A stretch of DNA of 64,000 nucleotides. Source: Branchiostoma floridae. Its lineage: Eukaryota > Chordata > Leptocardii > Amphioxiformes > Branchiostomatidae. Both the position numbers and the translations under genes were made by a program. The notes under the pieces are model-generated. The model was given only the letters and a program-made list of their open reading frames with translations, was not told the DNA's origin and did not search any database. Location: positions 12,224,283 to 12,288,282 of the forward strand of contig NC_049983.1 of NCBI RefSeq assembly GCF_000003815.2. Direction: 5' to 3'. Positions within the stretch are counted from its first letter, which is position 1, and the number at the start of each line of letters is the position of its first letter. Positions 23,501 to 35,104 of the stretch are shown piece by piece.

Positions 23501-26500
23501 TGGATACTGAGATGGTAAGCTTAAACCTTGCTCCTCATATAAAAAAGCCTTGTTCATCTTGATCAATGGGCAGAAAGCATGGCAAGGCTATGCAAGATAG
23601 GACCTCTGGGCAGCCATGGTGGTTCGGGTGGCAAAAGCGGAGTGGCACATCATCTATAAATGCATGTATGGCTCACTCGCTTTCCTACAATAACACTGTC
23701 TCTTCTTCAGAACCTTTTAGTAAACAGTAAATCTATATCTAGTGTACTAACATATCTATCAGCATACATTTACTAGTATATAATACTACACCATTCTTCT
23801 CACCTGGAGCAAATGTGATGATGAAAGTACAGTAGATGATCCCAAATCTAGCCATGTCTCCAGCAATCATCTTGTAAATCATGGTTACAAATGGACCAGT
23901 CAGGGTCCAACCTCTGTTCAATCAAGATAAGAAAAGTTAACCATGGATTTCCTTCAAATATTGAACTTGTTTCTGTTCCTGTCTTGATCATGTAACGGTT
24001 TTCATTGGTGAAACATACCCTCATTTTCAAACTCAATACTGCAATAATATCCCTGGCCCACCAACACACTTCTACTCTACTTCAACTCAATTCTACTCTA
24101 AATTTTGATGGAAACAAATACATGACTTGGTTAATTTTAAAGGTCGCCCATTGTTTTGTTTTTATCACTAGTGTAATCTTTAAACCAAATCCATCTAACT
24201 TAGCCTGTAAAAACTTTCCATCCAAAGCCTCGAAGAACATTGTCTAGTGATTGCCATAAGGCCATATTCATATCTATAAACATTTGGCCTGCTAAAGTAG
24301 CCATTTGTCACCAAATTTGTATTTCTTATGGGGATAGGCAGCAGGGAAAATGTTAAAATTGCCCCTACCTGCAATAGAAAAATATGTAGAACCAGCTGCC
24401 AATAATAGCTATACCCAACAGCCAGTCCTCTGCCTCCACCAGCTTGGCGAATCTCATGGGGATGCACAGGACAATACACACACAGCCGATCATGAACAGG
24501 ACCTTGTCAGGTACATTCAACTGCAGACAAGCACAGGATCATTAACAGTGTTAACTTTATGCATTACACATGCCAATCAAGTCACAGTTCCCATGGCATG
24601 TTAATCAAATACCCTTCTGTTTGAAAAAATACATCCAACTTTACCTAGCATTGTATATAACATTTAAACAGAATAGTGATATTTAATAATTACTGTCTCC
24701 ACTACTTTCATACTTACAATGTTTTTTAGCAGTCCCATAAAACCGACCATCCTAATCTCATTCACTTCTAGTAGTAGGAAGACGACAGCATTAATCACGA
24801 TGAGGATCTCTGTGATGTAACGTGCCTGTGGAAACATTCACAAGCATCAGTATGGCAACTGGAACATGAGAACAAAGGCAAGGTAGTGGAATGGTATATC
24901 AGTGTTTTTTCAAATCTGTTATGTTAGTCTATGAATACTTATGGGTGGATGGAGACAGATATAGACTGCTCAACAGATATTTTAGACAGAAAAGATGGAT
25001 AACCATAGTATTATAATCATAACCATGCACTTTTTTTGTAAGAAAGCTGTTTTTTCAACTCACAAAACTCAGATTACTAAATATGCATTATACCAGTGTA
25101 CAATGAAATCTAGGAGCCTTACTATATCACCAGCCGTGGTTCCTGCCATGAGTTCCAGACTGTCCGGGCGGAGGTACACGGCTGTACTGAGGAACACCAG
25201 GTGGAGAACTAACCACAGCAGCTGCAGACCAAACGTTCTCTACAGGGAGGGAATGGGAGACAGATCCCGGTAAGAGAGAACTAACAGTATTTTACATTCT
25301 AGCATACAAATATCCACAGATTTTTATATTTCTAACATGGGTATCCCTAAGATCATTCATCACAGACAAGCAAAAGAGAATTAGTCATCTCCTACCCTGC
25401 CAAAAACTTTCCACTTCTCTTCCAACAGCTGACCTATGACCCCTCCTTGCAGCATGGGAAGGGTCCACTCACTCCGCCCGTCTATGAGGATCATCAGGGC
25501 AGACTTCCAGTCTGGAGACACAGTTCATGTATCATAAGCATATTATACGGGGTGCCTATTAGTAAGCATTTGTATGAATTCTATGAGATACAAATTATAT
25601 AAAATTTGTGGAATGGTTATGCACCTCTGATGTAAGCATATCAATTAGCACTTCCTAATTTGTACAGAAGGTAAACTTTTATTGGAAAAAACAACAAATT
25701 TTATGTTTTTATTATTTGAACTTCGAACCCTGGAAGACTAGCCCTAAACAGGGCTAAAGGGTATTGCAATAAAGCTGTAACTTTACTATTAGCTAGCAGT
25801 TAAGTTGTTGCTGTACAGTTTGACTGACCTGTGTCCCCCTGCGCTGTGATAGAGTCCACAGAGAAGAGTGGATAGGCAGAGCAGGTGAAATTGCTGTAAG
25901 ACCAGAACTCCTGTGGGATAAAGAAATCTCATCATGCTTCATGTTCAGAAAGATATGTTTATCAAATGTGATTTGTCAATGATGTTTTACGCTTTGTGCA
26001 ATTTATTTTGTACCTCATTACTAAGAGATCACTATTTATTATCTTTACTACAAATACTATGTTCTCTTGCCAACAGTCCATATTCAATAGCTAGACAAAT
26101 TTAATAACTTCAGTCACTGACTTTTGACCAACTTAATCTTGCTCTCTTTCTAGGCAAACTTGTTAACTCAGTAAATGCCTTTGAATTGCTGATAACAAAG
26201 CTTCATTCACAATTTCACACCCACTAAGAGGAAACATGCCCTCACCATGTTGAATAAAGGTAAATATTGACCAGCTTTGCTGAATAGAGCCACTTCCTTG
26301 ACTTGTTCTCAATTACAAAATAACATGGTTGCTTAGCAACCAAAAACAACCTGGTCACTGTCTTTGGCTTTCAATGGTTTAAGTTCATTAACCCACATCC
26401 AGAAAAATGTTGCTTGGCCTATATACCCAGTATACATGTACATTGTTTTATCTGCACTTTTTACATATGCACCTGTTATGGCTATCACAACTGTTGATAC

Positions 26501-29500
26501 TAGAGTAAACTTTTTTTCACTACATTATTTTCTTTTTAAGTGCTAATCCAATTACCCCATAGATGAGTAAAAGCTACATTATGAAACAGGAAGGCCTTCC
26601 TTTTGTAGATTATTGATAGACATGTCAGAAGTAAAAGGTTACATGGCAAATTGGCCATTGATGATGTTTGGATCACGTGAGTGTTGAAAATGAAAAAAAA
26701 ATTAATATGAATAATTGATATCTATCCTTGTTCTAGGATGTTAACCCTAGTGTTAGCTAAATGTACAATGTCATTTATGTTGATAATGTATCAAGAGAGG
26801 CGACATATTTTGCATTGACATTTTTTTACCCTTTTGGTGTTTAAAAAATTTCATTTCCACTATCCCCCATCCCTATCACTTCTCCTTTCCTTACACTAGT
26901 CTAGCAAGGGCTGACAATATACTAAGTAGTAAGACTGCTACTGACCTGTGAGCCCAGTTCCAGGATAGTGTTGAACATGTCGGGTCGTCCTATCTTACAG
27001 GCCAGTGTGAGGGGAGTCAGGTCCTCCTTATTCTTAACGTAGGGGTCAGCCGGCTTGGAGGGGTGCTTCATGGCATACTTGTACATGGACTTGTGGAGAG
27101 AAAATCACAAAATCAGTATGGATCCCGCAAGAATATCAGCACAAAATCAAAGCGTCTTATTGAATGATTGAATGCCTATAGATCATTTTCATGGGAGAAA
27201 TGATAAAAGAAAGCAATGACAAGTCCAAAAGATGGTATTATGTTTAAGAAACAAACAGACTGTTCCTATAAAAGACAAAATAGATTACTAACAGGTTTGT
27301 TGTGAATGACCAGCATGTGAAGCACGGTGTTCCCGAAAGAGTCTGGCATGTTTGGGTCTGCCCCTTTCTCCAGCAAGAAGTCGTAAATCTCGTGGGAATC
27401 AAAACAGGCAGCGAAAGCCAGCGGGTACTCCCCATAGTACGCGTATCCCTTGTAGTCGGTGGTCATCAGAGCTTTTGTCATGATGTTCAGTTTCTTTTGG
27501 TCCTCGGGGAGGAAGAAGCGTCCAGTAGCACGGAGGTTCACGTCGGCACCACATTTTTCCACAAGCAGTTTGACTGAGTCCAGCGCATCGTGTACAATAG
27601 CTATGTGCAGACAGCTCTCACCTGCAACAGGAGTTTAAGTTAGATTGGCTGGGTTACTTCTCAATCTATGTTTTTCATCAAGTAGGGAAAATTAGCTACA
27701 TCAAGTTGCATTTTTAGTCAGCAAGCACTTATTTAGCCCTTTATCCAGCCGTATTATTACTCCCAAGTGTCTTCCGTCCTCTCTGCAAATTGCTAGTCTG
27801 GTATTCAGCCGTATTATAGCTCGAGTCTCTTCTGTATTTGCGGAGAAAACAGGAGAGACTCGGAGCTATAATACAGTTGAATAGCAGGCTAGCACTTATT
27901 CACTTTTGACACAGCAAATACATTTTAAATTAATATTTATTTGTTCTATACAAGAATGTTTGATAAAATGTATTTCAAAATGATTGTAATGTACAAAAGC
28001 TGTGCCCACTCACCATAGTACTCCTCTCCCTCATAGTAATCCAGCGCTAACTTTGGGTACATGTCGAGCAGCACGTGTGCGATCTTGGTGAAGTCGTGTG
28101 TGTTGTTGAGGAAGCACAGGTGGAGTGCCGTCTCCCCGACCCCTCCTCGTCTGTACAGGTCCCAGCATGCCTCGTGATCCTGGAGCTTGTTGAACTTGTC
28201 CTCCTTCCAGTCATCCAGGATGTCCTCCTCACTGCGAGTCTCCACAAAGGCACAGCCCTACAAACACACGTATCAGGGATTTTGTTAATTATCACCATGA
28301 ACACATCTAATTCAGATTGCAACAATATTATCAAGTACTGTTTGACCCATCAAAAGTCCTTGAAATGGTGTGAATGTGCATTCCATTCCTACCCAATTTC
28401 TATTTTCTGATTTATGATTTTTTCTTTGTTTAGTCTTCCAATGTTTAGTATGACTTTCATTCTAAAAATGATGGTGTACGAGTTGTAATTTTTCACAGGA
28501 TCAGAGTGATAAACTTTAGCTGTTTTTTTTTCTTTTCCTCAGAATCCACATCATTAATTTGCTCTCTGTCCCAGTTTTCAGGGGACTGACAGTATTCACA
28601 CTTGATTTAACCTCTAACCTACTCAGAGATTTCACTTCATTAAACAAGATTCTTTTATGAATGGATTATGCAAATATTTCTTCTCAGAACCATTCATCCG
28701 TTTTATGTTGACTTTGTGACCACTATCTTATCAGTCAGATTTGAACATGTATTGTAAACATTTAACATCACTTAATTGATCTAAACTATGTAGAAAATAG
28801 ACTCAGATGAATTGACAAAACAATCACTAGCTAATGTCAACCACCTGTTAACCATCAACAGTTCTGTCAACTCAGATATGCCATCAATGTTTACTTAACA
28901 CACCGCTGGTCAGAGAAAATTCCAAACAGCATGTAATGATGTTGCAAACAAGTCTGTAGCTTTGAAAAAACACCCACTAAACCATGACCCAACACCATGT
29001 ATTGGTTCAGTTCCTCTGTTCCCATAAAACACTTACAGAAATGTTTGTGGTTGGTTTATTTTCATGTTGTTCATTGTCACCATTTCATTACAAAATTATG
29101 AAATGCAGCTGTCTTTCAACAAGACCAGAACAAAATTTATTCTGTCCATAATTGTTGACTGCGTTGACTTGGGTGAATATTATCCATATTTGAGTGTGGA
29201 TAATGGCTCATTAATAGCCGTGTGAAGTGCTTTCAGGCAAGCTAAAGTTGATGAAATAGGAAATGGCACAACTGCTGCATATAACTTGTCAATGGAAAAA
29301 CACTTTCTTCTAACCTTTCCCTGTATGTCTGCCTTATGAACTTATTATCTCACCTTTGCAGCCTGGTGTGCCTCCCACAAGACAAACTCCTTCTTGTCAA
29401 TCCTTTTCCCATTTCCACCATTGTACAAGCACGGCTCCAACTGTTCCTTGCAGTACCTCCTCAGTCCAGCCTCTCCCTCGTTCACAAACACTGTTAACAG

Positions 29501-29635
29501 TTCTCCCTCTCGTTTCAGGTTCACAAACTTGTACAGGGGGTTGGTTAGCTCCTCCTCGTTCTGTCTTCTCCAGGCATAGTCAGGATCCTGCTCCGGAGCA
29601 CGACTGAAGAGGCTGCCCATACTCAGTCTGGTCAT
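20556..29635 (-). CDS. TRPV-family cation channel
   Basis: This is a calcium-permeable-type TRP vanilloid channel. Exons: 29635-29354, 28257-28014, 27621-27293, 27089-26946, 25910-25829, 25511-25396, 25239-25123, 24825-24718, 24520-24369, 23913-23804, 23387-23290, 22826-22701, 22462-22427, 22117-21908, 21008-20556. They total 2607 nt and encode 868 aa. Residues about 130-335 carry ankyrin repeats ([45 protein letters not shown]). Six membrane segments lie in about 400-632: S1 in exon 7, S2 in exon 8, S3-S4 in exon 9, S5 across exons 10-11 and S6 in exon 12. The pore reads MTLGEFD, distinct from the GMGD and IIDG filters of vertebrate TRPV1-4 and TRPV5/6. A TRP-box-like [15 protein letters not shown] follows S6. 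The last 150 residues are acidic, Glu/Lys-rich and probably disordered. An in-frame TAG at 29666-29668 precedes exon 1. The ATG at 29620 (MGSLFSR) has the better context. Vertebrate or insect subtype cannot be assigned by eye. Confidence 0.95.
21363..21374. repeat. 12-base poly-G run in a TRPV intron
   Basis: Twelve consecutive G bases are visible directly. The site is prone to length variation and possible assembly error, and lies in the last TRPV intron. Confidence 0.9.
25911..26945. other. TRPV intron between exons 4 and 5
   Basis: This is a 1.03-kb AT-rich intron. It joins the end of the ankyrin region (LELGSQ) to the pre-S1 segment ([10 protein letters not shown]). No other feature was seen. 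Confidence 0.6.
27792..27893. repeat. Foldback hairpin in a TRPV intron
   Basis: The arms 27792-27830 and 27854-27893 are inverted copies (GCTAG-CTG-TATTCA and GTATTATAGCTC against their complements) around a loop of about 23 bases. A diverged half-copy of the left arm (CCGTATTATTACTC) lies just upstream near 27748. The structure resembles a small foldback element or the end of one. No target duplication was recognised. It lies between TRPV exons 2 and 3. Confidence 0.65.
28258..29353. other. TRPV intron between exons 1 and 2
   Basis: This is a 1.1-kb AT-rich intron with no exon or repeat that I can support. Its borders are fixed by phase: AAG before GTGAGA, and TTTGTAG before GGCTGTGCC. Confidence 0.6.
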
Positions 29636-29807
29636 AGGTTCCCCACTACAGAAGGTGGCTACCACCTACTGTACAGCTGAATCTGTGGCTCTTATATCTT
29701 CCAAATATCGGAGACAACTGTGAGAACTTCTTAGTTTCCAGACGAGGAATAAAAGCTGGTATAGACGCCTCAGTTTCCAGATCGGATGTCTCAATATAGG
29801 TCACATC
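29636..29807 (-). other. Candidate TRPV leader exon sequence
   Basis: A good acceptor (CTTGACTTTCAG) precedes 29807. Sequence from there runs without a break into the TRPV first coding exon but meets an in-frame TAG before the ATG, so it would be 5' UTR. Another frame across it (DVTYIETSDLETEASIP...) is open for 53 codons and looks protein-like but does not join the channel. It is either a leader exon or an alternative first exon. Confidence 0.35.
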
Positions 29808-30583
29808 CTGAAAGTCAAGAAGATACGTTTTAGACCATATTAGCTGTATACTCTTTATGTTATAGTCTAGTGATAATGTTACAATGTTCACATGATTATC
29901 AAGAATGTACATTGTACATTTGTATCGGTATAGCATGCTATCAAATGTCACAAAAGAACACATAATCATTTTCAGCCTTAGAGCTGTGATCTTTTGCATG
30001 TGGAATGCAGGTGAGTGGGTGGGTAGAACACAAAGGGAAATCACTGATCTGTAATCCCCACTTCTCTTTTGTGACATGAGGAACCAGTCAGAAAACTTTG
30101 CTCACCCATTAGAAAGAGACAGTCTGAAGTTCTCATACTTTCTCAGTCTTCCAGCCAAAAAAATGTTGTAATTTTGCTCATATTACTTCGAATGTTTTCG
30201 TTGTAAATTAACAGACATTAGATTCCCTCATTCTTGTCCACAATATTTTGAAATCGCACAGTGTAAGACACATAATACGTTAAATGTTTCTGCGCTTTTT
30301 CGTATTTGAGAAGTATCTGAACGAAAAGGAACGTAAGAAACGGAAGCAGTTGTAATTTTTGGTTGCGCCGCCGCTAGTGCTCTCCTATTGACCTAATCTA
30401 CAATTCCTCAAAACCCGCCGGCGCCGAGTATACGTGACCGGACAGTATACCTACTGTCCATTTTAATATTTCCAGTTTTGGCAGACAACTTCCCATGCTT
30501 GGTCTGAAGCACGAGGTAACGTGTGTTGTGGTTTACTTTTAAACTCTTTCAAGTGGTGTTTTGTTTCATTTTCTGACACGTAC

Positions 30584-30600
30584 CTGTCGATGTCGGCCAT
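30584..30600 (-). other. Candidate short first coding exon of TRPV
   Basis: ATGGCCGACATCGACAG is followed by the donor GTACGTG. Joined to the acceptor CTTCTGTAG before 29645, it reads [18 protein letters not shown] in frame with TRPV and gives 877 aa. Joined instead to 29807 it gives a 7-codon upstream ORF (MADIDRM then stop). The choice cannot be made from sequence alone, and chance in-frame joining is about one in three. Confidence 0.3.
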
Positions 30601-31930
30601 GTTGTTCGCTCAGGTGTACACTAGGGGCCGCTCTTGTTGTTTTTACGGCACCATCGTCGCCTTCACGCCACTTCTAAACCCTTTTCAGCCGCTCCAAACT
30701 TTCACTTTCTCTACTTGAACCAGCGCCAACATTACAGGTTGTAAATTTTGTCAACAGAAGCCCGTTGTTTTGAGTGATCAGCAGCAGTGATCGCCGTACC
30801 TTCCCGCACGCAGACTTCCCGACCATTGACAGTGCGTAAGGCCTTTGTTACAGAGGAACCATGGTGACATGGGTGATGAGGTGTCCTGGGGCATTAGAGG
30901 GCGTGGCGCCACGTCTTGACAGGTGGTTCCAAAAAGATTTCTTTCAATACATCTTATCGTCAAATGTGGAGGTCAAATCACGTATTTGGGCGTTTCTTTC
31001 ATTTTCTAATGCTGCAGGCGTCGTACCATCAAAATTACCTTTATATTCATTTTTCTTATCATCCCCAGCGTGAAGCTATTTTCTGTGGAACAACGATGCA
31101 AAAGGCTATGGAACTGCTTTGTAATAACACAAATGGCGGTCTGCTGTTAAACTGTGAAAACTGAAAAATATATAAGTGAAACGTACTTTACACAGGGAAA
31201 TGTTCCGTAATAAAAAGGGATGATTGGTAAAGACTTTCACTGCCAATCTCGGACAGAAAAGAGACAATATTAGCGCGGTGAGATGCATTGGCCGTAAGAC
31301 TCGTAGCTACCACGTCAAAACTTCCGAACAGCTTTTCATTACTTTTCCGTCTCTCAGCAGATCCATAAGTAGAATAGTACGTGTTTGCGGTGAGTCTACC
31401 TTTAATACGCATGTACGGTTGTGGACATCCGGTTTGGTGATGCTGCTGTAGTAGTCATGCACACTTGAAGCAGGAGAGAATATCTATATTATGGAATTGG
31501 AATGAACGCGAGCCTGAATATATCCGGAAACCACGCAAAAGTCATCAGCAAGGATGTAGAAAAAGTATATCTGAACGTGTTCCGGCTTTCAACAACTTTA
31601 TGGTCCTGTATGTGTCTGCCGTGATTGCAAGGCCAATATCCTGGCTTAATGATTTCAGTGAGTTGTGTATGTGTGATATACTGGACCTATACTGTTAAAA
31701 CCTGTTTTAAAACTAAAAGTTTTAGTATTTCAATACCCACAGCTACTGTACATCCGTATGTTTATATCATAGTTTTTAAGTCCGTTTCAGAGGAAGACGA
31801 AAAGGAAAAGAGTCCTCAAGCTAGAAAAATGCTATCAATGCGCTGTGTATGTATCCTTGTCTGTGACAAGTTAAGTTATAGTGTGTTCTCTTTTAATATA
31901 CATTCATGTACATGTCCTAGATATTGATCG
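30601..31930. other. Shared upstream region of TRPV and the FADD-like gene
   Basis: The two genes diverge from this interval. A GC-rich patch lies just before it (30360-30460) and includes the inverted pair GGACAGTA/TACTGTCC at 30440-30459. The short frames in it mostly start at non-ATG codons and are not supported as genes. Confidence 0.4.
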
Positions 31931-31934
31931 TTAC

Positions 31935-31975
31935 CACGTGATCAGAGAGGTGAGAGTGCGAAGTGCCATCACGTG
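31935..31975 (+). promoter_or_regulatory. Two CACGTG E-boxes upstream of the FADD-like gene
   Basis: CACGTG occurs at 31935-31940 and 31970-31975, exactly 35 bp apart. The second lies in ATCACGTGACC, the extended form bound by USF/MiT-type bHLH-zip factors. They lie about 125-165 bases before the start codon. The regulatory role is inferred. Confidence 0.4.
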
Positions 31976-32097
31976 ACCCACAGTTTCACCTGAACCCTTC
32001 CTTACTTCCGCGTTTGTCAGTGACTAAACTTAGAAACTTTAGTGTGAGTGTGGATCTGGGACTTCCCGCCTTTACATCGAAACGGTTCCCCTCAGTC

Positions 32098-33382
32098 ATG
32101 AGTCGGAAAGCTGCAGACATGTACTCCACTGACGCAGTCCCCACAAGTTTCCCCCACAACCCCCGCTCCTGGACACCAGTGCCACACAAGCAGATGTTCG
32201 TACGGATTGAGGAGGACCTTGTGGAAGACGAGCGGCGGAGTCTGAAGGGCCTGTTGTACGGCAGGATCCCGGCGGGTAAGCTGCAGAAGTACAGCGTCGG
32301 GGACATCTTCCGTCACATGGAGAGGATGGGGCAGATCAGCGCCACGAACCTGGAGCCCATCGCCGTCCTGATGGAGACCATACATCGCAGGGACTGGGCA
32401 ATAAAAGTCAGGGCGCTACAGGAGGAGACCAGAGCGACTGGTGAGCTATAGGGTAATTTTATATGACACTGACAGACCATAACTTGGCCTTTGTCTTTGA
32501 TCGTAGTCCTGGCATTATCTCACCTTACTGGAAATGCTCTAACAGAGCTTGCTAGTTTAGATCAGTCCATTGTCATAACGAACTTCTAACATGACGTTGG
32601 TTTGTTTTTATGGTCTGTGTAAACTTCAGCTAAGTTGGGGTAACGTCATATCTCGACAGGTGACGCTACTGTACCACCCATGAGCTTTGCTGCAAGAAAG
32701 TTGACAAATTTGTTTTTATGGGTTTATTACGTTCCCCTGTGTGAGAACAGCACAAGAAAGATCCTCTCGTCCCTCCGCTGGTCGACGTCAGTACCGTACC
32801 GACGGGCCCGGCAGGAAGAGGACCAGGGATGTTGCTGCCCGTGCAGGGACTTCCACAACTCATCATGATGCCGAACGCCAGTCCGGTCCGGCTAGAGATG
32901 GGCTGGATAGCGACGAGGAGAGCAGCGAGAGTAATGGAGATGGTAGGGAAACAGTAAAGACTCAAGTTCTTGCAAGATTCATCATATTCAAAAAGAATTT
33001 TTAAGACTCTTGAAGTTTAACATTTTTTTTTTTAATTTACTTATTTTTATTCACAGACCCAGGGGAACGAGAGGAACCCCCAGTGAAGAGACGAGCCCCC
33101 GCCGACCCCATCACCGACGCGCATCTAGCCAAACTAGCCAGGAACATGCCGCATGGCTGGAAGACGGTTGGTTTGGAGTGTTTTAATGCCACCACTGCTG
33201 ACATAGACCGGTGGAGGACTAAGTACCCAAACGACAGAGACATGCAGATTGTTGAAATGTTCAAATCGTGGAAAGACAAGACAGGGAAGCGAGCGACACT
33301 CCGGACTTTGTGTGACAATTTGGAAAAGGCCGGAGTCCAGTATAACGTATATAGCTTTCTGACGGAAGACAACTCCGAGTGA
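32098..33382 (+). CDS. FADD: FADD-like adaptor: death effector domain plus death domain
   Basis: FADD joins death receptors to caspase-8-type initiators in the cytosol. Exons are 32098-32440, 32751-32942 and 33057-33382, with all joins in phase 1: 861 nt, 286 aa (human FADD 208). Residues about 33-110 match a DED: FVRIEEDLVEDERRSLKGLL, RIPAGKLQKY, DIFRHMERMG and a final RRDWAIKV in place of the usual RRDL. Residues about 197-282 are a death domain (LAKLARNMPHGWKTVGLECF, WRTKYPNDRDMQIVEMFKSW, ATLRTLCDNLEKAGV). The 85-residue linker is much longer than in vertebrates. It contains basic clusters (GRKRTRD, VKRRAP) and an acidic Ser stretch (DSDEESSES). The longer frame upstream of 32098 has no ATG. 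Other DED-DD proteins are possible, but the order and ends fit FADD best. Confidence 0.85.
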
Positions 33383-33587
33383 CCAACCATGCAAAGCAAA
33401 ATTGGATATGTATATATCTGTTTGTAAAATGTGGCAGCTTGAATTGTGAGCAATAGACCAGTGACAGGTGGAGGAGGGTGACAGACGCAGAAAAAAATCC
33501 CAACTTCTGCTGGCCGCCCGACCGAAACCTCTGCTTGAACAATATACTAGTACTGCACCGGGATTGGGGATGGTGTTGTTACGTCGA

Positions 33588-33593
33588 AATAAA
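33588..33593 (+). terminator. Candidate poly(A) signal of the FADD-like gene
   Basis: AATAAA lies 206 bases after the stop codon and is the first such hexamer downstream. Confidence 0.5.
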
Positions 33594-34639
33594 AACATCG
33601 ATGATTGGCCAAACAACGAATTCATCAAGCCTTCACTTCCTATTCAACATAGCTAAAACTTATGGACAGATATCGACAATCACCACGTGCTGCTTAAATG
33701 TTTGCAACAGTCTTATTTGATATTGAACCAGTCAGCCTGGGGATGCATTTCTTCAGGCAGTCGCTAGAAGACGTTGATGCCTCTGGAAACATACTTGTCT
33801 AGTAAATAACATGTACTATTACGTGCACATTGTAGTCGCGAAATACTCGACATTATAAAGCATCAGGTTGGGGAATGTATTAGTAACATTGCATGAAATG
33901 CTCTTAGTATATGATTTATTGTTTATACATGTTATATTTAAAAGTAATATTCTTGTACAAGTGATGATAGGTGTTGTACAAGTGCTCATATATTACTTCC
34001 AAATGTTATTTAGTAGCAAGCCTGGCTTTGCTTTTATCAATGAGTTGATGAAAGCTCCTTGCTTCTATGAAGATTTTGTCAAATCTCTTCAAGTCATTGT
34101 GTTGCCTTCAACTTGACAGATTACATATGGCATTGATGTGCATGTCTATTGACTTATTACAGGTTTGAATAGTACATCAAAAGTTGATATCACATGTATA
34201 TTTTCATGTCTGTATACACTGTGGCTCCCAGATCATGTGAAATAATGAAGTAGAGAAGTGCATAGTATTAGTATGTAGCGTCTAAAATCAAGAACCTATA
34301 TATCAACAACAGACTATCAACTGTCATTCACAGTCATTGTGACAATGACATTTTGCCAGATCTGCAGATCGGATGAAAACACTTCAATGAACTTTTTTCT
34401 AAAGTGGGCAGTTACCAGTATGGTGTGGTGTTCTGCAGTGTACTTTTAAGTTTAGTACTGAAAAATTCTAAATAGATGAAAAAGAACATTTGGGGACCAA
34501 ACATTGAAGAGATACTACCATAGTACATCAGCTGCACCAAAGAGGCACAATAAACTACCTTGCTACACTCGTGCCTTTTTCTTCTTGTCCTTATGGCAGT
34601 TGTGCTTGGACACAAATCTTTGCATCAGTACTACTGTAC
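33594..34639. other. Intergenic DNA after the FADD-like gene
   Basis: The stretch is AT-rich, and no exon, repeat family or regulatory motif was supported. Confidence 0.4.
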
Positions 34640-35104
34640 TAGGGCTGGGTACCGGTACCGGTACGGTGTACTGGACAAAAAACTGTTTTTTTCTTATTGG
34701 ACCCGTCCAGAAAAACCGGACCTAAAACAATTTGATGGACCGGATGTTGGCAGATTATATGATAAGGCATTCACACGTTTCAGGACTTACCAGTCGAGGA
34801 AAATAACAAGAGCGAAGTAGACTAGAGTCTATAATCATTTCTACAAGTTTTACAGTCAATTGTACAGAGGCAGTTAACCTTGTAGGATAATTAAAACGCC
34901 AGTGGGAGTCAAATGCTGCACAAAAAAGATTTCTTTGTTGCGAATTAGATCATTGTTTTGAGGTTTGTCCATTCACAAGTTCTCACATACTGAATCAGGT
35001 TCAGGTCCAAACCTGGACCTGATCCTCTGGACCTGAACCAGACCTGGACCTGATCCTCTGGACCTGAACCAGACCTGAATTTTCTGTACTGGTACCCACC
35101 CCTA
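34640..35104. mobile_element. hAT-like MITE of the GGTACC family, copy 2
   Basis: The element is 465 bp. The left terminus is TAGGGCTGGGTACCGGTACC and the right is the complement of TAGGGGTGGGTACCAGTAC. It shares its interior with copy 1 (CCAGAAAAACCGGACCT, TTTCTAC-AAGTTTTACAG). The right subterminal region repeats TCCTCTGGACCTGAACCAGA in tandem. Its flanks TACTGTAC and ATCAGTAC agree at only 5 of 8 positions, so the target duplication is decayed. It lies between the FADD-like gene and KMT2E. Confidence 0.78.

Noticed and set aside
31963-32097. N-terminal extension of the FADD-like frame
   Set aside because: The extension begins at GTG and has no in-frame ATG before 32098. It overlaps the E-box region and adds nothing DED-like.
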